Part shown: positions 1 through 44,429 of the stretch, piece by piece
Numbering within the stretch: the stretch's first letter is position 1
Layout: the number at the start of each line of letters is the position of its first letter
Assembly: GCA_034509495.1 (NCBI GenBank)
Contig: CM067508.1
Location: forward strand, 21,629,117-21,693,116
Direction of reading: 5' to 3'
DNA: 64,000 nt
Source: Acestrorhynchus altus
Lineage: Eukaryota > Chordata > Actinopteri > Characiformes > Acestrorhynchidae
The notes under the pieces: generated by a model
Database searches by the model: none
What the model was told of the DNA's origin: nothing
The model's input: only the letters and a program-made list of their open reading frames with translations
Translations under genes and position numbers: made by a program

Positions 1-60
1 GGTTGCCCATGACCCTGTCACTGGTTGTTCTTCCTTGGAGCACTTGGAGGTACTGACCAC
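1..60 (-). mobile_element. Tc1-like transposase N-terminal fragment
   Basis: Read on the minus strand, this edge sequence resembles the helix-turn-helix region of a dispersed teleost Tc1-like transposase, in the stretch around Val-Val-Ser-Thr and Gly-Ser-Trp-Ala-Thr. A diverged relative in the other orientation lies near 38230-38410. The fragment runs off the window edge and is non-functional. Assignment is by recognition, not by a search. Confidence 0.55.
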
Positions 61-739
61 TGCTCACTTATTTTTCCTCCTTCCAACTTGACAGCACCCC
101 TTGACAGATGCCACTATAATCAGATCATCAGTGTTGTCATTTAAAGTCTTAATGTAATGGCTGATTAGTGTATATACTGAAAAATACTATACATACTCTC
201 TATATTGGACTATAGATTCTTAGATTCAGTGTCAAAAAGTTGCACCTTAGAAGAAGTCAACCAACAGGAACACAACTTGGTGGGTACTGCCTAGTACTAT
301 TTTACCCAGTTGACACACTGGATCTTCAAATTAAATATTCCTGTTGACGCATGGCATCCACTACAATGCAGAATTCCTATTTCACAAAAAAAATTACAAA
401 ACCCATTTTGATTAAACTGTAATGAGAATTTTCCCAAGACATATCTTACCCTCTTGCGTGTCTTATAGATTAAAATAATTTAACAGAATTTCCAAAGGTC
501 ACATGGCCATGTCCTCTGCCATATGAAAGTTTGGATATATTATTTACAATTTCAGGGAAACAAATGTGATTGTACACAAACAGAGTAAATATTTCAGAAA
601 GGCAGCTCTGTTATTCTGGAGTAAGTACTGCAAATCATTATTTAAATATCTGTCCACTGTAGTGGACACCATGCATAAAAGGGTTAGTCTCCCACAAATG
701 TGTGCTACATGGGACAATAACTCTGTTTGTGGGTTTTAG
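61..739. other. IQCG intron, no coding signal seen
   Basis: AT-rich intronic sequence before the first visible IQCG exon. I see no exon with paired splice sites. The last bases before 740 form a T-rich acceptor ending in tttag. Confidence 0.6.
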
Positions 740-841
740 TACCAAGAGGTTGAGGAGGTCATTCTTGAAGACCGTGTGGAGAAAGAGAACCTGCGGCAGC
801 AGCTGGAGAAAGAGCAACTGGAGAAGGGTGCAGCCACTAAG
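740..841 (+). CDS. iqcg: IQCG penultimate coding exon
   Basis: Acceptor ttttag precedes 740 and donor GTGAAC follows 841. The exon is 102 bp, phase 0 in and out. It begins Tyr-Gln-Glu-Val-Glu-Glu and continues as an alpha-helical heptad-like stretch (Glu-Lys-Glu-Asn-Leu-Arg-Gln-Gln-Leu), ending with the first four residues of the IQ motif. Confidence 0.85.
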
Positions 842-1807
842 GTGAACTGTGGGCCTGACGTTCCTCCTCTAAAACAGTTGATCATAATGTGTGGAGAGAC
901 TAAAATGAGGACTATGTGAAGAAAGAGTTTGTTAGGGGTGCAGTAAAACAATGTCTATGGTACAATACCTTCTGCACCATGATACAGTTTCAATACACAA
1001 ACAAGTATAAACAACACCATTTTGATAAATATCAATTTGCCTTAAAGGAGTCTTATGTACAGTCTTTTGCAAAGATCTGTGCAGCCCTGGTCAAATTACA
1101 TATAGAGCTGACATACATAATGTCATATTATAGTTCACTAGTAGGTTTATGCAGTGTGTCTGGTCATCTCAAGCTTCTCCTGCATTCTTCTGCACTGCTA
1201 CTAATGGCACCAATATAAACACAAAAGCAATAAAAGAACTACTACAAACTTGTAGATAGAACAGCAAATGCCCTGCTCATTCACCCACTGTCATCCAAAG
1301 AAACATAGAATTACAACTGAAGTGATCTGGCAAACCACACTCAGTGGGGAAACAGGTGGGTTTGGGGGTTTTTGGACTTACAGCATTGTTGGTGTCCTCA
1401 TGGTCACTGTTTATATGCAAGTTTTCTACCCCTGCCCTGTACATTTTACCCTTAATGCACTCTGAAACCAAGGGCATTAAAATGCTTTTGTTGGAGTAAC
1501 TGTCTGTACTGTTAAAGGAACACTGCTGAGAGTATTTCATTGCTTTCAGCTTCAGCTGACAGATCATCCCCAATTCATTCTGGAAGTAACACATGGATCA
1601 ATCTCAGAACAATTTTACAGCTTAATACTGGGGGGGGGGGGGGGGTAAGAAGCTGTTCCCATGAGTTTTAACACTCCTTCTTTGTCCACATTGCAGATTC
1701 AGTCATGGTGGAGAGGAACTCTGGCTAGGAAAGGCCTTCGCTCCAAAAAGAAAGGCAAGAAACCCAGAGCGAAAGAGGGTAAAAAAGGAAAAGGACAAAG
1801 GAAGTGA
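740..1807 (+). CDS. iqcg: IQCG (dynein regulatory complex subunit 9), 3' part, two last coding exons
   Basis: IQCG/DRC9 is a structural subunit of the nexin-dynein regulatory complex in motile cilia and flagella and binds calmodulin through an IQ motif. Two exons are visible, 740-841 and 1697-1807, both phase 0. The first encodes a 34-residue charged coiled coil rich in Glu, Lys and Gln. Splicing places Ala-Ala-Thr-Lys from exon one before Ile-Gln-Ser-Trp-Trp-Arg-Gly from exon two, giving a good IQ consensus. The tail is a run of Lys/Gly/Arg residues ending in TGA at 1805-1807. The 5' exons lie outside the window to the left. The neighbouring LRCH3 gene is convergent, as in the human locus, which supports the name. 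Another IQ protein cannot be fully excluded because only about 70 residues are visible. Confidence 0.85.
1697..1807 (+). CDS. iqcg: IQCG last coding exon with IQ motif
   Basis: Acceptor ttgcag precedes 1697. The exon encodes 36 residues plus TGA. The IQ core is Ile-Gln-Ser-Trp-Trp-Arg-Gly-Thr-Leu-Ala-Arg, followed by a basic tail of Lys, Gly and Arg. A 16-19 bp poly-G run lies just upstream in the intron near 1629-1646. Confidence 0.87.
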   Translation: MQSWWRGTLARKGLRSKKKGKKPRAKEGKKGKGQRK

Positions 1808-1848
1808 TGTCATTACATTCATGTGACAACAGCTGCAAATCCAGAGCC

Positions 1849-1888
1849 AAAAAAAAAAAAAAAAAAAAATAATAATAATAATAATAAA
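1849..1888 (+). terminator. A-rich tract, (AAT)n and IQCG poly(A) signal
   Basis: A genomic run of 21 A residues (1849-1869) is followed by a short (AAT)n array. The array ends in AATAAA at 1883-1888, about 76 nt after the IQCG stop. It is the only canonical signal seen close to the stop, so cleavage near 1900-1915 is inferred. Confidence 0.6.
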
Positions 1889-1919
1889 AACAAAAAAACA
1901 ATATGGTTGAAATGGGAAC

Positions 1920-1925
1920 TTTATT
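1920..1925 (-). terminator. Candidate distal poly(A) signal of LRCH3 (soluble form)
   Basis: The plus-strand tttatt reads AATAAA on the minus strand. It would give a 3' UTR of about 1.9 kb for the transcript that ends at stop 3825. It faces the IQCG signal only 31 bp away. Alternative minus-strand AATAAA copies lie at 3291-3296 and 3732-3737, so which is used is unknown. Confidence 0.4.
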
Positions 1926-3427
1926 AATCCATTTTATAATAAATCCAAATTTCCATACCAGAAAATACTTTAATATTCATCTAACTTTATAACATAACAG
2001 TAAACGCTTTGATGGGACAACTGTTGAGAGAAATACTTTTTTAAAAAAGGAACAAAAACAAAAACAGGGACAGGGGTTTAAGAACGTCCACACTGTGTGA
2101 ATGTTAAGTACGTAGTGGGTCCTCTTATCTTCTGTATGTGGGCAGCAGTACATACTTGTAAACGTATGGAATGTATTAATTTACTGTACAGACACGCAGG
2201 AGAGAAAATCCTGCAGAAGAAGGGTCAACATCATTTGTGCTGGGGAATACCCTAGTCAAAAGAAAAAAACGAAAGAAATAAAAGAAAAGAAAAATGAAAA
2301 TAAAAAAAAGCAAAAATTCATATTTAAAATCATTTAACTTCCCTTTTTAAAACAAAAGTCTCTAAAAAAGCAAGTTAAAATATAAAATGCATATTTTCTT
2401 TCAAACTTTTTTTCCTTTATGAAATGAAATTCAGGAGAGCATTGTTGCACTGACCTAAGCTGGGAGGTAAAAAGTGCAGTGTCTGCTCTCCAAAAGATAC
2501 TCAATTAACACCAGGCTAAATAACCATCACCAAGTACAGTTTTTTTTTTTTTGTTTTTTTTTTTTTAAACATTCTACGTCTATTAAAGCACAGAACACCC
2601 CAGTTACCTTGCCATGGTGCAGCAGTGGGTCTGCCAGGACAGCCTCCTGAACACGTACGCAATCCTGGCACAAATATACAGCTTCTGACGACGGACGAAA
2701 TACAAGCTTGGATGATGACCACAACGACAGACACGGACGAACAAGTCATGCAGAGGTGGCTAAACCACCTCCAGTCCTGTTGATGGGCAGCAGGACAGCT
2801 ATTGTGCACCCCGACTACACTACACCCCCCAATTTCACTTTATATGTCATGCATGCTTGACCTGTAACACGAACAATAACAACCACAATAAAAGTAACAT
2901 CTGCAAGCCCTTCCGAGACCCTTCAGCACTGGTAAGTGCAGAGAGAGGTTCTGACAGCGACTGCAAAACAAGGCTGTAAATAAGTGTTTCAATCTTTAAC
3001 AGTGTTTATGTCTCTAGCCCCAATAGTGCTTCGCTGTGTCACTAACATACTATAATAAACAGTCTGCATTTCAGCTATGAACTAAGATATAAGTTATGAT
3101 TTACCAGTGGGGCATCTACTGTAAGTGTCCTTTGAGTGTCCATGCAGCATGAGGAAACAGCGAAAGAGCACCTCCCTGTGGCAATATACATACATTTCTG
3201 ATCAATGTCCTGTGCAACATAAACATGTTTATCACTGTTCCACTATAGAGGTGCAGCTTAAAGTTATTCTAATGCCTAGAATTAGTGTTGTTTATTTAAA
3301 CCATCTTTTTTGACCCAGTGCAGCACTCTCCATCTTCTTGGAGATAGTGTCGACCTGTGTCACCATAACAACCGCATAAACTTCAATACTCACTCTGATT
3401 AATATCTGACATGCCCCAGTCATGATC

Positions 3428-3461
<34 letters not shown>

Positions 3462-3824
3462 TGGTGCAAAAATAAAGATAAAGATAATCACCAATGAGAG
3501 ACAATAGCATGATAGACAACTTACAGTTGAAAAGAAAAGGGAAAAAAAAAAATCTCTCTAGTGAATCTCATGTTTTATGGTTCTTTAGTGTGTGCAGCGA
3601 TTGGACTTCAGCAACCTTCTGCTCCTCTTTTCTCACTGCAGTCTTTCTTCTTTGTCTTCCGTTAGCTGTGAGGGGTCAGCCAGTGCTGTGGTCAGAGTAA
3701 GTGTGTGGTGACCAGTGATGTGAGTGTAGAGTTTATTAGGAAACCTCTGTAGGTCTCTGTCTCTTCAGCCCATAAAGCACAGGAACAAAATCCATTTCCC
3801 GTGTGGAACGTGTACATGGTGGTC
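1926..3824 (-). other. Probable LRCH3 3' UTR, non-coding
   Basis: No exon-like coding signal was seen on either strand. The stretch holds A/T-rich runs near 2541-2567 and an (AAT)n array at 3429-3462. Candidate AATAAA signals for LRCH3 are at 3291-3296 and 3732-3737 on the minus strand. It is interpreted as 3' UTR because of its position between the stop and the convergent poly(A) signals. Confidence 0.45.
3429..3462. repeat. (AAT)n microsatellite
   Basis: About eleven uninterrupted AAT units, inside the presumed LRCH3 3' UTR. Confidence 0.95.
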
Positions 3825-36714
<32,890 letters not shown>

Positions 36715-36845
36715 TACACAGCAAACCCCCTGATCCTCCCGCCCGGCCCGCCTGTCACCACAGCGCCAGTGCGCATGCGCAGGGTCCCGAGCCAACAAGT
36801 CCAACCCACGTGTCCCAAAGTGGGATTGCTGTGGAAGGCGGGATG
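36715..36845 (-). promoter_or_regulatory. LRCH3 promoter region, CpG-rich, with NRF1-type site
   Basis: A GC-rich, TATA-less stretch upstream of the start codon. It has GC boxes near 36736-36752, a perfect 12-bp palindrome TGCGCATGCGCA at 36770-36781 (the NRF1 consensus) and an E-box CACGTG at 36807-36812. This suggests a constitutive CpG-island promoter. The transcription start itself is not visible. Confidence 0.65.
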
Positions 36846-37048
36846 GGCACTTCACATGATACTCTACCAACTAAATACAAATAAATGTGTATTAACAGCA
36901 GTAATACACTTTCTTTTACCCTTTCTTAGCAGGAATGTGTTTTTTTTACTCTAATTAATTATTTTTAGGATCCCAGAAAAATCATTCCAGGAATTCCTGA
37001 TAACATGTCCATGTGGGAACTAGATAGGGAACTAGGTTGGTCTATGGC

Positions 37049-37215
37049 ATGGGTGGGCAACGGAGGTCAGAGTCCAGCACTGTTTGCTGGTTGTCTTGCA
37101 CTTAACTGACCTACTAAGCTTGGCGATTAACAGGTGAGCTGAATCAGATGTGTTGGAGCAGGAAATCAGAAAACTGTTCAGGAATCCAGCCCTTCAGCAC
37201 AGGAAGTACCCACCC
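37049..37215. repeat. Short MITE-like dispersed repeat
   Basis: Begins gggtgggcaac and ends with the inverse-like acccaccct, with internal ggtgagctgaatcagatgtg and ttggagcaggaaa, a dispersed teleost sequence. Class unknown. Confidence 0.55.
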
Positions 37216-37683
37216 TTGGTCTATGGGTTCCATGTTGTTCTCATACTTGAGTGCCCACCAGGGTCAGTGATGGAACCAGGAGGAGATAAACATGATCCTC
37301 ATTTGGGTTGTGAGGTGCACATTGGTCCGTAGATAGGAAATATGTGAAATTCGGTGGGCTGTAACATTGAGGCCCATTTGAAAGCCCAACAACACGTTTA
37401 CAAACACACTCAGAGCCCAAGTCCACCTGGAGCCCACCCATCCCAGGATTCACTGACATGAACCCCAAATGTTGGCTGGGATGTTGTTTCTGACATCCTC
37501 ACTATATTCCTTGAATTTAGAAAAAAAAAAAAAAAAGAAAAAAAAAAATCCAAAAAACAAGGAAACATCTATACAGTGTCCTCAAAATGGCTTTAGAGGT
37601 AAATAGGTAAACAATAACCTTCCTGTTCATTCAGTCACCTAATAAGCAATCTGTAATGAAATCTAGATTCAGTCCAGCAGCCT

Positions 37684-38480
37684 CATGGACAATTCAGATC
37701 AACCACCTTGAATCAGAATGGTGGAAATGTGATCACCGTGATTTGGAGCATGGCATGACTGTTGGTGCAAGATGGATTTGGTTGATTTGAGTATTTCTAG
37801 GACTGCTGATCTCCTGAGATCTTTAGCACAACAGTCTCTAAATTTACTCAGAATGGAGTAGTAAAGTAAACCTATCCACTTAGTGCCAGTTCTGCAGAGA
37901 GAAACACCTTGTTGATGGGAAAGGTCAAAAGAGAATGGCTGGTTGGAGTGGACAGGACAAAAGATAATCATGCTGTATGACTGTGGTCAGCAGAAAAGCA
38001 TCTCAGGTTGAACAACACATCCAGCCTGCAGCAGAAGACCACATACCCATTTCTGTCACCCAAGAGCAGACAGTAAAGTAGAAGGTCCAGAATGAGTTTG
38101 TATGGGGTTTGTATGTCCATAGAGATCTATAGTGGTGATGAAAGACATCAACAGGTAGGTAAATAACATTGATGATGCAGTGCAAATAGCACCTGTGAAG
38201 AAATGGATCAACATATTAGGCAGCCAAAGAACAGTCAGTTGATGTATTGGAAACAAGAAAAATTAAAGAACTGCAATGTTCTAAATGACTGGATCAGATC
38301 ATCTGCAAAACAGCAGGCAGGTTTGTGAAGTGTTCCTGGTATGCACAAGACAGTACATACCAAAAAAGGTCCAAGGACGGTCAATGACAGTCACAGGTGC
38401 CCAAGGCTCATTGATGTGATCCATGTAGGACCTACCTTGAAAGATCTTAAAGGATCTGCTGCTAATGTCTTGACCTGGTG
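37684..38480 (+). mobile_element. Tc1-like transposon relics (two HTH regions)
   Basis: The left part reads as a degraded transposase N-terminus (Gly-Met-Thr-Val-Gly-Ala-Arg), with tattctag-type stop codons. The right part (about 38220-38430) holds a second, different Tc1 HTH region related to bases 1-60. Both are riddled with stops. Likely two elements, one beside or inside the other. Confidence 0.7.
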
Positions 38481-38738
38481 ATGATAGTTACCAAGTTGGC
38501 TGAGAGATGGAGGAAATGGGTGTTTATGTACTTAGATTGTGAACTTTTCACACTGTAACTGCAGATGGAGGGCCTACTCTAATACATTTCTCTCAGCAGA
38601 GGACGCTAATGTACTATCTGTACAACACTCACACAAAGAGGTTTTAGAACAAGCTCCAGGGGTCGCTGTTGTTACATCCCAACAGATTGTTACATGTCAA
38701 CACCCCTCCCCCCGCCCCCCTCAGTGACTAGAAGTGTT

Positions 38739-38740
<2 letters not shown>

Positions 38741-38815
<75 letters not shown>

Positions 38816-38856
38816 GGATGGATGGATGGATGGATGGATGGATGGATGGATGGATG

Positions 38857-38908
<52 letters not shown>
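38741..38908. repeat. (GATA)n-(GGAT)n-(GATA)n compound microsatellite
   Basis: About 18 GATA units, then 11 GGAT units, then 12 GATA units, without interruptions. Confidence 0.96.
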
Positions 38909-38910
<2 letters not shown>

Positions 38911-39386
38911 CATCTTATTACACACTTAACTAAGATTATGTACTGTTACAGCTGCTGATATTCACTCATGTAAATTCATGTCATCACTGTAGTTGACACA
39001 TGTACTCAGTATTATGGTCGCCTAAATTATTAATGTGTAACTCCACAGTTTTAACAGATACTAATAGTAAACGAAACTGAGTGTCTATGGACAGAACACT
39101 ACAAAGCCAAAAGCTCAGAAAACCAGAGAAAATCACAGCTCAGTAAAACTGGAGTTTAAACAAGACTTCACAGCTGAAGAACAACTGAACAAATGCAAAC
39201 TGAGGCTACTTATACAGACACCGATTATAATGTGACAGGGAACAGGTGCAGGTGATTATTAGCAGCTATGGCCAGGTGTGGGTGGGCAATGACAGTTGTT
39301 CAGAGCCGGTGTGCCAGAGCCAACATGAAGCTGTTCAGAACAGTGTGGACTAGAGGGTAACACTAATCAGGTGCATATACATACTC
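38909..39386. other. Intergenic, unclassified
   Basis: Non-coding. The part 39090-39340 has the look of a dispersed repeat (gaacaactgaacaaatgc, ggaacaggtgcaggtgatta), but I cannot assign it. Confidence 0.35.
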
Positions 39387-39849
39387 TTGTCCTGAACAAA
39401 ATAGTTGCACCCAGAAGGAATAAATGATTACAATGTAATGAGTGCAATGGAATAGCAGCAGCTCATCTTCAGAGAGGAGTGCCACTCTTGTCATAGTGGA
39501 GACGACCAACAAATCCATGTGTGGAGGCACCATGGACAGTGCCAGAAGGGGTGGGGAGGGGTAGTGATGGTGCAGTTTTGTACAATGCCAGATCGCCTAT
39601 GGTCTTACAAGCACTTTTTGACAATGGGACCCTGCAACCAGTGGCTCTACTTTTCCTCAACACACACTTCAGTGGATTCTTCCAGTAGGACAACAGTCAT
39701 CCACATACTGCTTATTTCTCAAAAGCTTGCCTTGAAAACAGGCACTATGTCATGGCCAATGTTTCTGGTAACCTTTATCTTCCTTCCAAGTTGCATTGCA
39801 ATCTGACACTTCCTTCTGGGTGCAAGTATTTGTACAGCTATTTGGACAA
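39387..39849 (+). mobile_element. Tc1-like transposon relic with imperfect TIRs
   Basis: Left end ttgtcctgaacaaaatagtt and right end inverse (agctatttggacaa), with the sub-terminal block gcacccagaagga inverted as tccttctgggtgc. Inside, near 39678-39705, a degraded Phe-Gln-stop-Asp-Asn motif corresponds to the Gln-Gln-Asp-Asn of Tc1 transposases. Most of the transposase is deleted. Confidence 0.75.
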
Positions 39850-40454
39850 TGGGTGTAATATCACATCTCCAAACTCAAAACATGTGTAGATAGCTGTTAA
39901 GGCCAATCCACATTTTTTAGCTTTTGCTCATAATATGTCTTGTCCTGATTTAACACCTTTAATAACACCTCGTTTTAATCCTTAAAATATACAAATATGC
40001 AAACTATTAACACACAACCCATATACAGATGCACATTTTCAGGCAGTTAAAGTGAGTGTGTCCATAGTAAATAAAAGAGATAATTACTGGAGATAATTAA
40101 AGAGATAATTACTGGATATACAGGTGGTATAATATAAGAATATTAACTAATATTAAATAAATATTCATATCTATTAGAATTGGACCTGTCTCTACTGTTG
40201 AGGGAAAGATTTGTACTAGATTTATATGCACTGCTCAATGATGGGGGCTTAATACCCCTTTAACCCACATCTGGCATTATTTTTTGTGCCAATAGGTTTG
40301 TGTTTATTAGCTACAGTGAGTCCTGTTGTATTGGCAGTGCTTCTCTAGGACAAGACAAGCGAGCATTTGCATATATGTGGCAACAATGGGTGTAACTTAA
40401 AGAAGCTGAAAACATGTACACAAACATTTGAACAGCGTGTAATAGTGGCTCTGT

Positions 40455-40755
40455 TGGGTTAGAAAGGAAAGGTGCACATTGACCCATTTTGTTTGCACAC
40501 AGGGGAAAATTTCCTCTACATTTAACCCATCCACACACAGTGATACACACTAGTGAATTCACACATTTGGCAACAGTGAGTACACATGCCCAGAACAGTG
40601 GGCAGCCCTATTCAAGGTGCCCAGGGAAGCAGCTGAAGAATTAAATGCCTTGCTCAAGGGCATGTAAGCCATGACCTGCCAGTTCAGGGACTCGACCTGG
40701 CAACCTTCCAGTCACAAGTCTGGTTCAACCATGTGCACCACAGGCCTGCTTAACA
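40455..40755 (-). mobile_element. tRNA-derived SINE, antisense
   Basis: The antisense B box ggtcgagtccc lies at 40697-40687, with an A-box region toward 40750. The body holds ttgctcaagggc and the end acacaggggaaa. Related copies are at 16380-16480 and 49805-49985. Confidence 0.75.
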
Positions 40756-42892
40756 TCTGAAAACAGGTGGGGTGAACTAAACAGTGGTGGGTGCTTGAAA
40801 ATTGATAGAAAACAAATTATTGCCACCTGTTAAGGGGAAAAAGTTTGGGCAGGAAAAAAAAACTAAACAAAAGAATGCCAGGGGAGAGTTGGCTACCTCT
40901 AAAATACTGAGACATGAACTGAAACAAACTCCCCACATAAACAGAAACCAAACGTTAAAGAGTATAGAGGGGGAAAGACCTCTTTAGTAAAACGTTAGAA
41001 AGAGGAAGCAGGGGAACAAAGAAGATCCCCCAGACTTCCAAAACATGAGACAAGGACAAGGGGAGGGTGAGCCCTCTCAGCCTTCAGATAGAAGAAAAGT
41101 TGAAGGGGAGGACAAGAACCTCTCAGCATTCTACAGAGATTACCGTCCAGACTCTAGACAGCAGGTTGCCCATCAAAGAACCTTCACTGACTGCTGAATG
41201 CTTGGGGCATTCACCTGCCACCTCGTGCTGGGTGTTAGAGTTAATAGCTGGTTCACTGCCACCCCTGTATATGTGTATGTGTAGATGTAATAGATACAAG
41301 ATAAAATTTTAAATTCTAAATGTCCAGGAATTTTTCCAGTGTCTTGGTGATTGGAGTAATGAGTATATGGTGGTCTTCAGTATCACCAAGCTCTATAGTT
41401 CCAGTTCTGGCAGGGTGCAAAGTGACTTAGGTGAGGCTGAAGATGTGGGTCTAGGTTTCCATAGAGATCTACAGTGGTGACGTGAGTGAGGCCATAAACT
41501 GATACACTGTGCTTCTGGCTTTTTAGCTTTTCTGATGGCCTGGGGTAAGAGGCTGTCTCAGTACTGGCTGGTTCTGGACTTCATGCTTCTGTTCCTCCTA
41601 CCACTGGTGGCTGGAGTCCTTCATAATTCTCCTGGTCTTCCTTAGACAGCAGCTATAGTAAATTCCAGAAAGTCTGAAGAACTGAATCCCAGCTGTGTGC
41701 ACGTGCCAGGAAAGCTGTGATGGAGACCGGAGGTGTATAATGTAATAGTGTACATGGAAGACACAGTGCAAAAGAAAACAGGAATAAAGAGAAATGAATA
41801 GTTCTATGACAACAGAAGGTTCTGTCAGTTAAACACAAAGTCTAACCAACAGGAAGGGGGTAGTGTTTGGGCCACCAAGCAGGACTGGCATAAGATGACA
41901 TGTGACAATAGTTTTCAGATGTATTGGCAGTGCCAGAGGAGCTAGTCTTTACTCAGCATCTCTCTCTTGGATGGAGCCAATGAGGCCTTAAAAAGACAAT
42001 GAGGCATTTAGCCAGTATATGCAGTAGCTTCCATACTTATTTCACAGTACTTACTGAATAATTCACAATAATAATAATAACAACAACTTATTTACAAAGC
42101 ACAGTGCGACAAAAACAATACACAATAAAGCAGCCAAACATCCAAGTAAAAAGAACATAAATCAACGTAAAATATAATAAAAGTTGAAAAATATGATAAA
42201 AAATAGACGCAGTAATAAAGACAATTTTAGTAAATATGCATACATACAACAATAAAATATGAATTGATTAATAAAGAAAATGCATATTTATGCATTATTA
42301 GCATCTATTTTAGTATATATAACATAGTTTTTCATAAAAAAAATCTAAATAGACTTTTCATTATTTTCTTTGATATTATTCTGCTGTATGATTAATAACA
42401 ATAACAATTGTAAAACCAGAGTTTAAAGGATTTAATGTAGTAATAATAATAATAATCATAAAAATCATAATAAACAATTATGTTTCTTTACAATACAAAG
42501 GTGAATAATAAAGAATGTTAAACTAAATATAATAAAAAATAAAACTAATCACTTTTGAAATTATTACAAATTACATTAAAAATAATAAAACTTTAAAATG
42601 CATAAGATCAAATCAAAAATGGACCAGTCAAGTCCAGGGAAAAACAACAAACCAAAATGTTATGAAATATTAATAGAACCATAATTAAAAACAATGAATA
42701 AAAAGGACACTCAGTAAATGTACAAAATAATCTTGTTATATATAAACTCAATGACATCTCATATCTCCATCAAAGCACTTTTTATTCAGGATAGGATGCC
42801 AGTGTCCTGTCAGAGATTTCCACTTTACTGTTTGAAATTGACAATTGTCATTTTAATGAGGCCAAAGAGAGTCAGGACGCACGATACATTTA
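40756..42892. other. Intergenic, AT-rich
   Basis: No coding evidence. Around 41450-41660 it resembles dispersed repeat sequence (ccatagagatctacagtggt is shared with 38118-38139, one base different). From 42050 to 42700 it is very A/T-rich with many AATA motifs. Confidence 0.4.
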
Positions 42893-43975
42893 TCATTCAT
42901 TGGAAGTATGGGTGAGAGCAAAGTTCATAGCCAGGGGTTTGACAGGATTATTGTCCTCCACAGTAGTCGGATCATGACGTGAAGGGAGCGCAATGACATT
43001 GACGGGTTGTTTGAACCCATTCGCACTGTTTAAATAATAGACTAGTCTTGGCTCGCTGTCTTGCAGGAAATGAATCTGCTTTTCATGGACTACTGGGGTT
43101 CTCTGTTGACCATGGTTCCTGACCCTAGAACATACTTTATTAAGAAAGGTTATCTGTGGGATTGGAGATTCGAGGTCAGTCTGGGATCGAAGGAGAAAAA
43201 ATAGAATGGAAAGAGGGTCATCAACAACAGTGTTCACAAGAACTTTGAAACCCCATCCTGCAAGACAACAAAAGACTTGTCAAAGTGGCTTTATGGCTTT
43301 AGTGCTGAAAGCTGTGCAGATGTAAGAGCTTTAGACTGCACTATGAGTCACACAATTAAGATCCTTAAGACCCTTATTTAAATTTAACTTAAGGCACTGC
43401 TGAGGTTGAATTAGATCATGACTAAGACTCTGCAACAAAAGGGGATCATTATGGGAATGAAATACACTCATATGCTAAAATACATACAGTAGAATATGTT
43501 GTCACAATGCAGTCTCTGAAATATTATTCAATATTTAACATTTAATGCATGAAAGATGACTCTTACTCACTGCTGAACCTGACCACTTTACATTGTCACC
43601 ACTACTCTGTGTTGTTCTCATTGCCTCTCTATTTAGTGACTTGTTTTCTGGCTGCTGTGGCAACGCAGTGGAGGATGCTCCGCCGTGCTGCGATTAGATG
43701 ATATTCACTACGGTGAATGAACACCAACAACTCCTGGGCCATTGTGCACATCAGGCATGTCTTACCAATTCTAGAATACACTGCTGTGTACTGACTGTTG
43801 TTACCAATAGTGGGTGAACATAACCGACATATCAGTAGCTGTGTGTGACCGACAACCATGCAGGAGAGCTTTTAGACTGGAGGGCTGGTGTTTCAGTCTG
43901 GGTCTGAATGTATTGATCCTGAGCTCTCCCTGTTGGATTTGTTGTTTCTATAGTCTGTCTGACTGTGACACCACA
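42893..43975 (-). CDS. Candidate unknown gene, C-terminal exons
   Basis: I do not recognise this product. Three exon-like blocks are seen on the minus strand: 43975-43857 or -43850 (after a strong pyrimidine tract and ctcag), 43687-43579 (acceptor cgcag, donor GTTCAG) and 43257-42893 (acceptor ttgcag, stop TGA at 42895-42893). The last two join in frame through a Gly codon, giving about 157 residues. The segment around the join has Trp-Gly-Phe-Lys-Val-Leu-Val-Asn, then Ile-Leu-Phe-Phe-Leu-Leu-Arg, and the end includes His-Phe-Leu-Gln-Asp-Ser-Glu-Pro-Arg-Leu-Val-Tyr-Tyr. Composition is protein-like, not low-complexity. The first-to-second block join is uncertain in phase and no start codon exon was found. 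It could also be a pseudogene or a chance frame. Confidence 0.35.
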
Positions 43976-44429
43976 CTGAGAGATAGAGGGCAAGGGGGTG
44001 GTGGTGGTGGTGAAGGGGGAGAGAGAGTACATTTCAGTGACATTTCGTTGCACATAATGAGTTCCAATTTCTCATGCCTAATCAATTGTTCATGTTTTGT
44101 TAGCACTCCTCTACCAGCATTCAGAAGCAGCTTTAAAGGACCATATCACAGAAAATGGAATTTTCCTCACCTTTTTTGAAGTCTGAAGTTGTATGTGAGT
44201 ATTGTTAAAGCTTCAAAATGTTCCATTCACTCCCAATTCCACACTATCCACATAGCCGCGGGAAGACCGACAGAATGACATGCTGACGGAGAGACATTTG
44301 GGCAAAAATAAGCCAGAATCCAGAGACAAAAATAAACAGTAACAAAGGACCTAAGAATATTATATATTAATATTTATTAATATTAATAACCCAATCCTCC
44401 ATTAATATGTAAATATGTACACTTAGATT

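Noticed and set aside
38741..38908. Possible CRISPR array from regular repeats
   Set aside because: Units are 4 bp tandem repeats without spacers, in a vertebrate genome.
42893..43975. Joining the middle block to the last block through the stronger GTGAGT donor at 43571
   Set aside because: That donor gives a phase that reads TGA soon after the next acceptor. The weaker GTTCAG donor keeps the frame open, so it was preferred in the candidate model.
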